IMG/VR virus record: IMGVR_UViG_3300001373_000001 | Location: 53,990 to 117,989 of that record | Source of the DNA: a virus | Strand: one strand, 5' to 3' | DNA length: 64,000 nt | Shown here: one piece after another, positions 34,321 through 44,217 of the stretch | Position numbering within the stretch: position 1 is the stretch's first letter | Layout of the letters: every line of letters starts with the position of its first letter | Position numbers and translations under genes: made by a program | Notes under the pieces: model-generated | Told to the model about the DNA's origin: nothing | The model's database searches: none | What the model saw: only the letters and a program-made list of their open reading frames with translations

Positions 34321-37300
34321 TTATTTATAAATACCTACTTTATTTAGTTCTCTTCTCATATCGCTTATGACTTGAACGCTAGCACCCTTAATTTGGCTCA
34401 CAACGTCATTTGTTGCATTTCCTTGTATATTAATGCTTAAATTAATATCACCTAAATTAGTGCCTTTATTGCCCAATACAGAGGTCATGTTATTTGACAT
34501 ATTTCTTACAAGATTATACATTTGTGAATTAGTTAATACCCATTCTGGATCATTGCTAGAACCATGCAATAAGTAAGTTCCAGTTTTGTTAATCAACCCA
34601 CCATTAATACCATTAGCATATGATCCACTAATCTTATATTGTGCTGGTATAGTATTCTCATACAATCTTTTCCAGTTTTCATTAGAATATATTTTAGCAG
34701 CTCTTTTCTCCTGTATAGCTACAACCATAGGGTCGTTTTCAGTATAGCCTTGGTTATATGCATCTCTAAGCATTTGAGAATAATCTATACTAGAATCAAA
34801 GTACATTCTTTCATAATCTCTTTTAGTATACTTTGTTGGCTTTGGAGCGTTTATTTCTGCTTTATCCAGTTCAACATTTGCTTGATTTATACCTGTTGTA
34901 ATCTTAGATTGTCTATACTTCTCTGGTATAAATTGTTCATATAAAGCTGTTAACTTAGGATCAGAATAAATTTTAGCAGCTTGTTTCTTTCTAAGTTCAA
35001 CAATTTCTGGCGAATCTTCTGTTAATCCCTGTGCCTTATATTCATTGATTTTAGCTGAATAATCAAAGTCTTTATTGAACTCAGCTTGAGAATAATCAAT
35101 ATTATTTATACCGCTCTCAATATCCCTTAATGCTTGTACAGCTCTAAGTAAATCTGGAAGAATTTCATCTTTAAACTTTTTAGCAAAATCACCAACAACA
35201 TTACCAAACTTTAATTCATATGATTCAAATGTACCAAAAAAGTCACTAGTAGCCACATCAAGTTCTTTAAACAATTCTGGGAACTTAAGTCTAATCTTAT
35301 CAAAAGATTGGTCTATTAATATATCATGAGCAATTAATCTTTTATTTGACTCACTAAATTCTTCATCCAGTGCATTAATAGCATTTTCCTTCTCTTTAGC
35401 CTTTGAATCCTTCTGATCTTCTAAACCTTGTTTAATCAAATCCCTATTTCTTTTAGTTTTCATATCATTTATTTTTTCATTTTGTTCATTTAACTTTTCT
35501 TCAAGTTCTATAGTTCTTTGATATCCTACAAGACTAGTATCATACTTATAGCCATTAATCTTATCTTGAATTTCCTGTTTAATTTTAAGTTCTTTTTTAA
35601 GATCTTTTTCATAATCAGTAGCATCATTTTCTTTATCACGAGCTTTAATTTTTTCATCTATAAAGTCATTAAAATCATCAAGTTCTTTATCAAGAGCCTT
35701 CTTCCTAAGCTCTACACCTTTATCAATAATAGCAATGATTCTACTTTCAGCATCAGCAAGAGCAGTTTCATTAGCATCTATTTCTTGATTCTTAAGGTCA
35801 TTTAAACTAGCTATCTCTTCTTTTATTTTGTCTACTAATTCTAACTTTTTCTTAATGAAAGTTGCATTTTTAGTTATGTTTTCATCAGTAATACTATTTA
35901 ATTCATTTAATAAAGAAGTCTCTCTTTTAATTTCATTTTGATACAATTCTGATTTTTGAGCTAAAATTTCATATTGTTTAGTCTTATCTTTATTTGCTAT
36001 TCTTAATTCATAATCTAAGTCTTTTAAAGCTTTTTCAAATACTAGTATCGATGATTCTACTCCATCAAATTTCTTAGCAACTTCAATATCTGTAATTTCT
36101 AATAGATTTTTATTGATACCAGAAACTATACCAGAAAAATCGATATCTGTTTGTGATATATCTTTGGCTAAATCAGTATATCTATTAAATAGATTTTTAA
36201 CCTCAGTATAATCGTTGTTAGCTCTATTATATTCTTCATCAGAAGCTCCAACTCTAGCATTTACATAATCAACATATTCCTGTAGTTTTTCAGTACCATT
36301 AGTAATTACACCCTCTTCATCAAATGCAAAACCTTTATCAGATAGTTTATTTTTTAATTCACTTTGCTCAACTTTTTCCTCAGTTACAATATCGCTTAAA
36401 ATAACTTTTTTACGCTCAAGAAGCTCGTTCTCTCTTTCTAATGACTCTATTTTCTTGTCATAGTCATTATCAGCTAATCCATCAAATAAAGCCTGTTCCT
36501 TAGCAAGTAGCTCATTTATGTTGTTTAGTTTAGATGTTAAATCTTGATATCTAGCATCTTCTAATATTTTGTTTGATAATGATTTGCTGTCTCTACTTCC
36601 ATCATCATCCTTATTGCCTCTCAAGCCTTTAACATACTTTGCTAAATCTTCCTTACCAATTGTGTCTAATTGAGATTTAAGTTGTTTAATTCTAAGCACA
36701 TGATTGTAAATATCTGTAGTAGTTTTTGATACTGCTAATTCTGCTTCTAAAGCATCACCGACCGCTCTAATAATTGGATTATCAGAAGCCTTATATTCTT
36801 TGGCTAAACGTTCATTGTCCTTAGTTGATTCTTTCCTCGCTGCTTCTAACTCTCCTAAAGATTCAATATCCATACCTCTTAAATCAAGAATTTTATATAA
36901 AGCATCTGTCTCAGCATTAACCTCTTGAAGTCTATGGCTTATTACTGCTAATGTCTTCTCTTTATCGGCTTTAAATACTTCATTTAAAGACTCTTTCTCA
37001 ATTGTTAAGAACTCGCCTTGTTCTTTAATCTTATCAGACAATTGTGGATATAATTCAACTAACTCAGAAATAGTTTGACCACTAAGATGACCAGTATCCT
37101 CGATTTCTTTATATGCATTAGCTAAGTCTTTCTCATTTTTTATAAAACTCTCTACTGATCTTTTTGCAATATCATTTTGCTCATTAAAATATTGCATACC
37201 CTCAGTAGCCTTCTTTGATCCAGACATAATTTCATTGAAAAAATTATTTACTAAATCAAAATATATTCCACCGTCTTTATTTGTATCTAATAAATTTAAC

Positions 37301-40300
37301 CATTCATCCTTATAACTCATTAAATTAGCATATTCAATCTTGAGTTCATATGGTTTCATGGTTTGCATTTTTTTAAGTCTTTGTTCTACAAAATCGAATT
37401 GAACTTTATATTTGTTTCTAAAAGCGTCTCCTTTTGATGATTCTAACAAATTTTTCAATGCCTTTTCATAATTTTTAACAACATCTATAATAGATTGGTA
37501 TTCGCTTTTAAATTCAACTAGTTTAATAGATGAATCAGAAATTAATTGATTTAACCAGTCAAAACTTTCTTTTTGTTTTTTATCCATTGATCCATAAGCT
37601 TCGGTTAAAGCTTTTACAGTTGAAGTCAATGCTATCAACTGTTCTTCTTTATTTCCTTGAAAAGATATTCCAGAAATTTGATCTACTGTAACATTATCAA
37701 TTTCTTTTAATATGTCCCTAACTTTCTCGATTTTAGATATAGAATCATAAAAACTATCTGTTTTTTTACCAGAATATTTTTGAACGTCTTTTGTTATACC
37801 AGAAATTATAGCATCCTCTATACTTGCATTAGGATCTTTATTAGTCAATACAGAACCTACACTTACAGCATCTTTTTTATTATAAGTCTCTTTAGCATCT
37901 GCTATATTTTTTCCAGCAGTTGCGAGAAAATCTTCTTCTTTAGCCTTTTTAACCTTTTCAATTAAATCAAGTTGTTCTTTTAATGATTTGTTCTGGAAAT
38001 CTAAACTACCAGTAGTAATACCAAGTTGTTGTTGTAACTGCTTTTCAATATTAGTCATTTCCATTTTTGTAACAGCAGCATCTTGAATAACTAATTTGTT
38101 GTTATAGTAACTTTCTGTCAAGTCTTCTAAAGAACTAGTGTATGTTTTATAAGTATTTAAGCTCTGCTCCAATTCTGAATTTACTTCTTTAGACTTTTCT
38201 TTAAAAAATCCTAAAGCCTCTACAACTGCCCAAATCACAACAGCAACAGTGCCTATAATTCCAGCCTTAGAAGCAAATGTGCCAACAGCACTAGAACGAT
38301 TCGCTGCAAGTTGACCGACTGCTACCGCTTCACTTAAAGCAATTCTCTCTCTATCTGTAGCCATATCTACACGTTTTAATGCTGTAGTTCGAGCTAATAC
38401 AGCTTGATATTCTACTTCTGTCAAGACTCCATTTTGATACATTGCATTAACATATCTTTGAGCTTCTGCAACTCCAAACATAGCAGTTCTTTGTTTAAAC
38501 ATAGCAGAAGTAGCGAATTGAATATTAAATGCCATAGATGTAAATATATTGCCTAAAGTAGATATACCAAATGTTTTAAGTATTAAATTTAATCCTTGTA
38601 AAGCTAATCCTAATTCGATTGCATACATCAACACGGATTTTATTGGAGTAGGCAATGATCCCAACACATTTGCAACATTAGTCATAAGTTCTACAAATGT
38701 TTTTAACTGGTCTAATAATCCAGATTGACCAATAGAGATAGCTAACTCAGAAAAAGCAACCTTTAATACTTCAACTTTTTTAGCGTATGTTTCCATTATC
38801 TTAGCATTTTCTATAACAGAATATGAAGTAGCTGGATCGAGTGAATTAGCTCCAATTTCTTTAGCTTCGGATCTAATTTTACCGAGTTGATCCCACGAAT
38901 CGGCGAGCAAAGAAACCCAGTTCTTTCTCCAAGCGCCTCCTAATTTATCCAATATATCGTTACTTGCTTGAGATTCATCTCCAAACTCTTTAAGCTTAAC
39001 AGATACTTGAGACATAATATCTTTGAAGCCATAAAATTCAGTCTCATTCTTTTTAATTGTTATTCCATATTTCTCTAAAGCTTTGATAGTTTCTGGTCTA
39101 TATGCATAAGATTCCAAAGTTTTCAAGGCATTTCCAATTTCATTCCCCGAAGTTGCGGTGCGCTCCCCTAATAATACAACGAGCGAGTTTATGTCTTCGA
39201 GGTCTAATCCCAGCTTTTTAGAGCTTGCACCAGCCTTGGATATAGCCTCAGCAAAGTCTTTTGAACTTACAGCATATCTATCAGCTAATCCATTCCATTC
39301 ATCAATAATACGATTACTGTCACTAAACTGTAACCCTAATTGTTTTACAGTTGAAACAAGATATTTAACCATTTCAGCGCTATCTTTGATTTCTGTAGTA
39401 TTTACACCAAGTAAAACAGATTCAGTCATTTGTTTTAAAGTGCTTGGGTCATTAATACCAGCCTTAGCTAAATCAGCCATAGCCTTTTGAGTATCAGATA
39501 TATTATTACCAAACTTTTTAGATAATTCAATACTAGCTTGACCAATTTTAGGCATTTCAGATTGAGATAAATTATTCATAACTCTTGTTATGTTTATTAA
39601 TCCACTTTCGTAATCTGAGTTTACTTTGATCAAATTAGTCATAGATTGTTGAACATAACCATAAGCAGCTCCAGAAATGGAATACACTAACGAGTTGCTA
39701 AACTTATCCATTAATGTAGCTCTTCTGTCTCCAGAACCCAATACTCCATTGGTTAATGCATTCATTTTTTGAGATATATCATATTGCCTTCTCATTTGTT
39801 CAAGCTCAGCATTAGCACTTATATTTGAATTTAATTGAGCATTTGAGTATCTACTTCTTTGAGTAATTAAATCAGATAACTGTCTACGTTCTATATCAGT
39901 AGCTTCATTGAGGTTTTCTTTCTGCTCTATAATGCTAGTTAATATGTTGATTTGCTGTGAAAGCTCTCTGTTTAAAGCATCAACAGCAGAAGCATATTCA
40001 GAAGTTCCCTTGGTTGATGATTTAACTATATTAGTATATTCTTGAATGGAGCTTTTCAGCATATCAGACTCATATTTTTGTTTTTGAGATCTTTGCATAG
40101 AAATTTCTGAACTTTTCAACTGTCTTTGAAGTAATTCTTCATTATCATCTGTAAGTTTAAAATCGCTAGAATTACGATAAGAAGTAAGCTTTGAATAATA
40201 TTCTTCTATGGCAACTTTACCTTTTTTAAAATTGCTAATAAGCTCAGTGAATCCTCTATTATAATCATCTAGACCTTGTTTTGCAACAGTTGGTTTATTG

Positions 40301-41646
40301 AGTAAATTATCAAGAGTTTTAATCTTAGTTTGAACAGTTGTATATTCATTGGAAGTAAGTTCTAATGTATCTCTAAGTGTAGTTAAATCTCTAATAGTAT
40401 CTTGTATATTTTTAGTGCTTTTTCTTTCAGATGCATCAAGTGAATTATAAGTATTCATTATAGTATTAAGTTGAGTTGTAAAGTTTAATTTATTATATGA
40501 ATCTATATAACCTTTTCTAGTCTTAACAAGACTTCCAGTCTCTTTTTCTTCTAAAACTAGTCTATTTATAATATCATCATATACCTTTTTAATGCTTGTT
40601 AAAGCTTCTAGTCTAGATTTATCTGTATTTGCATTATTAATTAAATCTTTAGCATTATTAACATTAATTATATCTTGTCTAGTCAATAATTCATTTTGTT
40701 TAGACAATTCTGAATTAGCAGCTTTTATAGCATTATTAAATTCTTTTTGAAGAGAAACTTTTAAAACAATCTCTTTATCGGATGTTTTTGAAGCATCTAT
40801 TTGTTTTTTAGAACTTTCGGCAAATGTTAAAAACTCGTCAGCTGAGCTTAAACCAGCTTTATATTTAGTTACCATTGCTTTTATATTAGCGCCAAATGAA
40901 TCCTCTGTAGTACTAGTTGTACCTCTTTTGGTAAGCTCTTTTTGAAGAGTTGCTATTTCTTTATTTATTGCAATAAACTCTTTAGATGCAGAAGGCAATG
41001 TATTACGAAGATCTATAAAATCTTGCATAAACCCTTGTAAGGCTTCATCACCATCTTTGAATTCAAGCTTTGCGCTCTGGACACTACTTTTTATCTGGTT
41101 AAATGTAGTAGTAACTATTTTGGAGTTAAATTTTTCTGTCATACTATCTATCATTTTGATTTCTGGAGAATCTTTTGTAAATGCCGAAACACCTTCACTA
41201 TCTGGTCTTAATGACTTTTCTTTTAAAATTTCAAATTCCTTTTTTTTGCTTTTGAGAAACTCTATGCTATTCCTATCTTTAGCAGAAGAACTTGCGTATG
41301 CATAATCCATTTCTTTAAGTATTTCTTTCAATACCCTTTTTGAATTAAATAGTTCTTGAGTTATTCCGGCAAACTTACCTTCTACATCTTTATCTAAGTC
41401 AAACTTCATAGTCTTAGTTGCTAACAATCCAGTTTTATCAATAAATTTACGATGTTCTATAAATCTACGCTTTTCTTCATCTAAGTATCTTCTAGTTATC
41501 ATAAATGGTTTTTCAAGGTCTTTTTCATTAATTTCTATGTCGACTGATGTTTGTAAGTTTTGAGATGCTAAATGCTTCTTTACAACTTTAATTTTATTTA
41601 AAAAATCATCTATGTCTAAACTCAGTTTATGTTCTAAATTAGCCAT
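34321..41646 (-). CDS. Tail tape measure protein
   Basis: 2,441 residues, the largest gene. It is mainly long coiled coil. A TP901-type core lies at about residues 670-900 (SDYESGLINITRVM, KKFGNNISDTQKAMADLAKAGI, DINSLVVLLGERTATSGNEIGNALKTLE cut here into parts). A hydrophobic segment (GIIGTVAVVIWAVVEAL) lies near 1,140. The C-terminus ends in a Gly-rich stretch (NGGLINKTGTYLLHG). It sets tail length and is ejected with the DNA; at about 1.5 angstrom per residue the tail would be roughly 350 nm. AAAGGA precedes the ATG, after the terminator at 41677-41704. Confidence 0.95.
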   Translation of the reverse strand: MANLEHKLSLDIDDFLNKIKVVKKHLASQNLQTSVDIEINEKDLEKPFMITRRYLDEEKRRFIEHRKFIDKTGLLATKTMKFDLDKDVEGKFAGITQELFNSKRVLKEILKEMDYAYASSSAKDRNSIEFLKSKKKEFEILKEKSLRPDSEGVSAFTKDSPEIKMIDSMTEKFNSKIVTTTFNQIKSSVQSAKLEFKDGDEALQGFMQDFIDLRNTLPSASKEFIAINKEIATLQKELTKRGTTSTTEDSFGANIKAMVTKYKAGLSSADEFLTFAESSKKQIDASKTSDKEIVLKVSLQKEFNNAIKAANSELSKQNELLTRQDIINVNNAKDLINNANTDKSRLEALTSIKKVYDDIINRLVLEEKETGSLVKTRKGYIDSYNKLNFTTQLNTIMNTYNSLDASERKSTKNIQDTIRDLTTLRDTLELTSNEYTTVQTKIKTLDNLLNKPTVAKQGLDDYNRGFTELISNFKKGKVAIEEYYSKLTSYRNSSDFKLTDDNEELLQRQLKSSEISMQRSQKQKYESDMLKSSIQEYTNIVKSSTKGTSEYASAVDALNRELSQQINILTSIIEQKENLNEATDIERRQLSDLITQRSRYSNAQLNSNISANAELEQMRRQYDISQKMNALTNGVLGSGDRRATLMDKFSNSLVYSISGAAYGYVQQSMTNLIKVNSDYESGLINITRVMNNLSQSEMPKIGQASIELSKKFGNNISDTQKAMADLAKAGINDPSTLKQMTESVLLGVNTTEIKDSAEMVKYLVSTVKQLGLQFSDSNRIIDEWNGLADRYAVSSKDFAEAISKAGASSKKLGLDLEDINSLVVLLGERTATSGNEIGNALKTLESYAYRPETIKALEKYGITIKKNETEFYGFKDIMSQVSVKLKEFGDESQASNDILDKLGGAWRKNWVSLLADSWDQLGKIRSEAKEIGANSLDPATSYSVIENAKIMETYAKKVEVLKVAFSELAISIGQSGLLDQLKTFVELMTNVANVLGSLPTPIKSVLMYAIELGLALQGLNLILKTFGISTLGNIFTSMAFNIQFATSAMFKQRTAMFGVAEAQRYVNAMYQNGVLTEVEYQAVLARTTALKRVDMATDRERIALSEAVAVGQLAANRSSAVGTFASKAGIIGTVAVVIWAVVEALGFFKEKSKEVNSELEQSLNTYKTYTSSLEDLTESYYNNKLVIQDAAVTKMEMTNIEKQLQQQLGITTGSLDFQNKSLKEQLDLIEKVKKAKEEDFLATAGKNIADAKETYNKKDAVSVGSVLTNKDPNASIEDAIISGITKDVQKYSGKKTDSFYDSISKIEKVRDILKEIDNVTVDQISGISFQGNKEEQLIALTSTVKALTEAYGSMDKKQKESFDWLNQLISDSSIKLVEFKSEYQSIIDVVKNYEKALKNLLESSKGDAFRNKYKVQFDFVEQRLKKMQTMKPYELKIEYANLMSYKDEWLNLLDTNKDGGIYFDLVNNFFNEIMSGSKKATEGMQYFNEQNDIAKRSVESFIKNEKDLANAYKEIEDTGHLSGQTISELVELYPQLSDKIKEQGEFLTIEKESLNEVFKADKEKTLAVISHRLQEVNAETDALYKILDLRGMDIESLGELEAARKESTKDNERLAKEYKASDNPIIRAVGDALEAELAVSKTTTDIYNHVLRIKQLKSQLDTIGKEDLAKYVKGLRGNKDDDGSRDSKSLSNKILEDARYQDLTSKLNNINELLAKEQALFDGLADNDYDKKIESLERENELLERKKVILSDIVTEEKVEQSELKNKLSDKGFAFDEEGVITNGTEKLQEYVDYVNARVGASDEEYNRANNDYTEVKNLFNRYTDLAKDISQTDIDFSGIVSGINKNLLEITDIEVAKKFDGVESSILVFEKALKDLDYELRIANKDKTKQYEILAQKSELYQNEIKRETSLLNELNSITDENITKNATFIKKKLELVDKIKEEIASLNDLKNQEIDANETALADAESRIIAIIDKGVELRKKALDKELDDFNDFIDEKIKARDKENDATDYEKDLKKELKIKQEIQDKINGYKYDTSLVGYQRTIELEEKLNEQNEKINDMKTKRNRDLIKQGLEDQKDSKAKEKENAINALDEEFSESNKRLIAHDILIDQSFDKIRLKFPELFKELDVATSDFFGTFESYELKFGNVVGDFAKKFKDEILPDLLRAVQALRDIESGINNIDYSQAEFNKDFDYSAKINEYKAQGLTEDSPEIVELRKKQAAKIYSDPKLTALYEQFIPEKYRQSKITTGINQANVELDKAEINAPKPTKYTKRDYERMYFDSSIDYSQMLRDAYNQGYTENDPMVVAIQEKRAAKIYSNENWKRLYENTIPAQYKISGSYANGINGGLINKTGTYLLHGSSNDPEWVLTNSQMYNLVRNMSNNMTSVLGNKGTNLGDINLSINIQGNATNDVVSQIKGASVQVISDMRRELNKVGIYK

Positions 41647-41676
41647 TAAATCATTCCTTTCTATCCTTATATGTAA

Positions 41677-41704
41677 ATAAAAAAAGTGACCCTAAAAGCC
41701 ACTT
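41677..41704 (-). terminator. Terminator between tail chaperones and tape measure
   Basis: On the minus strand AAGTGGC / GTCACTT (one G-U) with a seven-base loop, followed by a U-run. It overlaps the last codons of the small membrane protein. Confidence 0.6.
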
Positions 41705-41874
41705 AAAATTAAATAAAACAAATATATTAAATTAAACATAACAAAAGTATTTATAATATAAATCAAGCATATTCTATATAAAATATCTTGACAATCTAAT
41801 TGAAATTGAGAGTCTATAAATAAGTACGACATAAAACAAGTTCCGTATATTATATTGAATATAATTCCAGTCAT
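41692..41874 (-). CDS. Small hydrophobic protein, probably membrane
   Basis: 60 residues with two hydrophobic stretches (about 4-20 and 36-58, LIYIINTFVMFNLIYLFYL). The start follows the chaperone frameshift product by 9 bases, with only a weak GAG site, suggesting coupled translation. Its stop lies in the terminator stem. No family recognised; it could be non-coding. Confidence 0.4.
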   Translation of the reverse strand: MTGIIFNIIYGTCFMSYLFIDSQFQLDCQDILYRICLIYIINTFVMFNLIYLFYLILSGF

Positions 41875-41883
41875 AATATCAAC

Positions 41884-42596
41884 TCATTCTTTATTATTTA
41901 GTATTCCAAAACCTCTAAGAGTATTCATTGTTACTTTTTGAGGCTTAGGAGCTACTTCTTTAACAATCATAGGATTTTTAAGAGCTATACCTTTAACTCC
42001 TTCTTCATCGAGATAATCCCTGCTAAGTAATGCTATATTAAATTGCCAATCAAATTTATATGATATCTCTTTAATTAATGTTTTGTAGAATGGATAAGTC
42101 ATGTTATCTAATTGATATTCTGTATATCCAGTTTCTAAAGCAATAATACCTAACGACCTATCTAAACTGAGTCCTTCTTCGCCTCCATTCGCTTCATTTT
42201 TTCTAAAAAATCTTCATCTTTTATACCATTCATATTATTAGCAATAGTTATAATATCTAATAAATTTTGAGTGGTTAAATTATCTATAAAATCCTGCGTT
42301 GGTTCTTTATCAAATACAGCTGTCAAGTATTTATTTAGTATACTATCTCCATCTTCATATCTCAATATTTCAGATACACCTATTGTTTTAATTATCATAA
42401 AACTATTATAGTCACCAGACTTGAAATATTTGATCTTAGTAGCCTTAATAGTGATTATACCTATACCATCCACTTCAATTTGATTATTCTCTAATTTAGG
42501 CTTTTTAACGTTTGTAGAGGTATCTATATCTTCTTTCATTGTGTCAAAGCTTTCTGTAGCTTTTAATAACATTTCTCTTTCAACTTTATTGCTCAT
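41884..42596 (-). CDS. Tail assembly chaperone, -1 frameshift fusion (gpGT type)
   Basis: The second frame, whose first ATG is at 42102, is open upstream across the stop of the first chaperone to the slippery heptamer at 42210-42204. Slipping by -1 there yields one 237-residue protein: the first 131 residues of the chaperone, then a segment with NEANGGEEGLSLDRSL, ALETGYTEYQLDNM and the rest. 713 bases plus one re-read base is divisible by three. Tailed phages make such a fusion at a few percent to help tube and tape measure assemble. The position directly before the tape measure is exactly as expected. Confidence 0.8.
42162..42596 (-). CDS. Tail assembly chaperone (gpG type)
   Basis: 144 residues. 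N-terminal helical part (VEREMLLKATESFDTM), then a beta core (GIGIITIKATKIKYF) and a helical C-terminus. TAGGAGATA precedes the ATG, and the start overlaps the end of the glycosyltransferase gene by 11 bases. Produced when the ribosome does not slip. It coats the tape measure during tail assembly. Confidence 0.75.
   Translation of the reverse strand: MSNKVEREMLLKATESFDTMKEDIDTSTNVKKPKLENNQIEVDGIGIITIKATKIKYFKSGDYNSFMIIKTIGVSEILRYEDGDSILNKYLTAVFDKEPTQDFIDNLTTQNLLDIITIANNMNGIKDEDFLEKMKRMEAKKDSV
42204..42210 (-). promoter_or_regulatory. Programmed -1 frameshift slippery site
   Basis: On the coding strand the codons GAT TTT TTA contain the heptamer T-TTT-TTA in the correct phase, an X-XXY-YYZ site. 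Both frames are open around it. A stimulatory structure downstream was not identified. Confidence 0.8.
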
Positions 42597-43467
42597 TAAA
42601 GTATCTCCTATCGTTTGTTAGTAAAGGCTCATCACCTTTTTTAAGTTTAGGACATAGATGTAAGTTAGGCTTAACAACGTTATCTATATATTTATACTGA
42701 TAAACTAAAATATTGCCATTTCTAATACATGGATTTTGACAGCAATTATCAATACAATATTGTTGGTATTCACACATTATATGATCCTGGAATAAAGAAG
42801 TATCAACATACAATTTAAACCCATTCTCTTTGGCGCTTAAACAAAATGGTATATCTTCGCCAAATTCATGAAAATCATATCTGCATTTTGTATATGCATT
42901 CTTACTTATTAGGTACACTGCTCCAGTGTAATCACATTCTACAATTGAGTTAAGTGGAAATTCATAAAAATGTGATATTGAGTTATATCTATTATTTATC
43001 AATACATTAGTTCTTATATGTGGATATTCTCTATAAGGTTGGAGTATACTATCATTATTGATTAAGCAAGCAATTATATCTTTTTTACTTTTTAACAACT
43101 TTTTAAGTGTATTAGGAACTAAAATAATATCGCTATCAACGCTTAAAAAATAATCAGTATCTAAATTTTCTAAGATATGGTTTCTAAGAAGTGTTAATCT
43201 TCTATACGTTTCATTTCTATAAGTATCTAATCGCTTGTCTTTAAAAGCTGGAAGTTTATACTTCTCAAGTTTAATTTCTAGATATTCTTTATCATGAATT
43301 GATTTAAATCTTCTTAAAGTAGAATCAGTTCCATCTTGACAGTTATTAATTAAGAAATATAGTTTAATTTTATCCTTGGGATAATCTAGATTATAGATAG
43401 CTTCTAAATATCTATCTATTAAATATTCTCTATTAGATATTGGACATCCAATTGTTATAGTACGCAA
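42586..43467 (-). CDS. Family 2 glycosyltransferase
   Basis: About 293 residues from TTG at 43467, which GAGGTG precedes by 6 bases; a GTG at 43476 lies inside that site. The GT-A fold is visible: TITIGCPISNREYLIDRYLEA is split here as TITIGCPISN then REYLIDRYLEA, with NCQDGTDSTL, and DSDIILVPNTL (DxD-type metal site, about residue 115). A Cys-rich patch (CIDNCCQNPCIRNG) is unusual. Last gene of the glycan cassette, overlapping the tail chaperone start, so the cassette is joined to the tail genes. Confidence 0.8.
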   Translation of the reverse strand: MRTITIGCPISNREYLIDRYLEAIYNLDYPKDKIKLYFLINNCQDGTDSTLRRFKSIHDKEYLEIKLEKYKLPAFKDKRLDTYRNETYRRLTLLRNHILENLDTDYFLSVDSDIILVPNTLKKLLKSKKDIIACLINNDSILQPYREYPHIRTNVLINNRYNSISHFYEFPLNSIVECDYTGAVYLISKNAYTKCRYDFHEFGEDIPFCLSAKENGFKLYVDTSLFQDHIMCEYQQYCIDNCCQNPCIRNGNILVYQYKYIDNVVKPNLHLCPKLKKGDEPLLTNDRRYFNEQ

Positions 43468-43537
43468 ATCAATCACCTCGTATTAGTGTCTAATTTGCTT
43501 TATATGGATTTGTTTAAAAAGACATGTAATTATAGCT

Positions 43538-43590
43538 TAAAACTAAATAAGAGGCTTATAAGGCATCTAGACGTCAAATAAGCCTATATA
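43538..43590. repeat. Inverted repeat with a replicon-repeat-like motif
   Basis: AGGCTTAT (43552-43559) and ATAAGCCT (43578-43585) form a perfect stem. The loop includes TCTAGACGTCAAATA, close to the AGACGTCAAATTAG element of the long repeats at 12428-12912. It lies in the 125-bp gap between two glycan genes and lacks a U-run. Confidence 0.4.
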
Positions 43591-43592
43591 TA

Positions 43593-44216
43593 TCATTGTA
43601 TAACGAATAATGCATTTCCCATTCCAAGATAGTTATATTCATTATCATCATGAATTAATGTAAATCCATTTTTCTCTAAGAATTTAGTATAGTCTTCAAA
43701 TAGACATAGACCAGTGTAGCGCTCTTTTATAGAGTACTCAGTATATATAAGCTTAATTTGTTTTATAGCTATTCTAGATGCGCTAAGGACGTTATACTCA
43801 TTGCCTTCCATATCAAACCAACAAACTATATCTCCAGTTATTTTGTTATTCTTAACAAACTTGTCTAAAGTAATAGTTTCAACAGTTTGTTTAGTTTTAA
43901 AATATACATCTGGATGAATAGTCAAATGTTCCTTTGGTTCTAACAAAGTATCTGATCCAGTTGTATTTCCAGAACTTACAAACATCTCAGAAGTACCATT
44001 CTTGTTGTGCAATGCAAGATTAAACAACTTAACATTAGCTAGGTCTTTAGTTCTATCAGTTAACTCAGCAAAATGATGAGTAATAGGTTCTATTCCATAC
44101 ACAATTCCATTAGAAAATACATTGCTTAATTGAACTGTATCAAAACCTTTATTAGCTCCTGCATCAATTACTGTAGCATTATTTCCAACATACTTAAGAA
44201 AATCAAGTTTGTTCAT
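43593..44216 (-). CDS. FkbM-family methyltransferase
   Basis: 207 residues. The SAM site is VIDAGANKGFDTVQL, followed by VYGIEP. The FkbM hallmarks are the LHNKNGTSEMFVS strand region, TLDKFV and DMEGNEYNVL. FkbM enzymes O-methylate sugars or other glycan groups. AAGGAG precedes the ATG. It lies among glycosyltransferases, so glycan capping is the likely job. Confidence 0.88.
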   Translation of the reverse strand: MNKLDFLKYVGNNATVIDAGANKGFDTVQLSNVFSNGIVYGIEPITHHFAELTDRTKDLANVKLFNLALHNKNGTSEMFVSSGNTTGSDTLLEPKEHLTIHPDVYFKTKQTVETITLDKFVKNNKITGDIVCWFDMEGNEYNVLSASRIAIKQIKLIYTEYSIKERYTGLCLFEDYTKFLEKNGFTLIHDDNEYNYLGMGNALFVIQ

Positions 44217-44217
44217 A

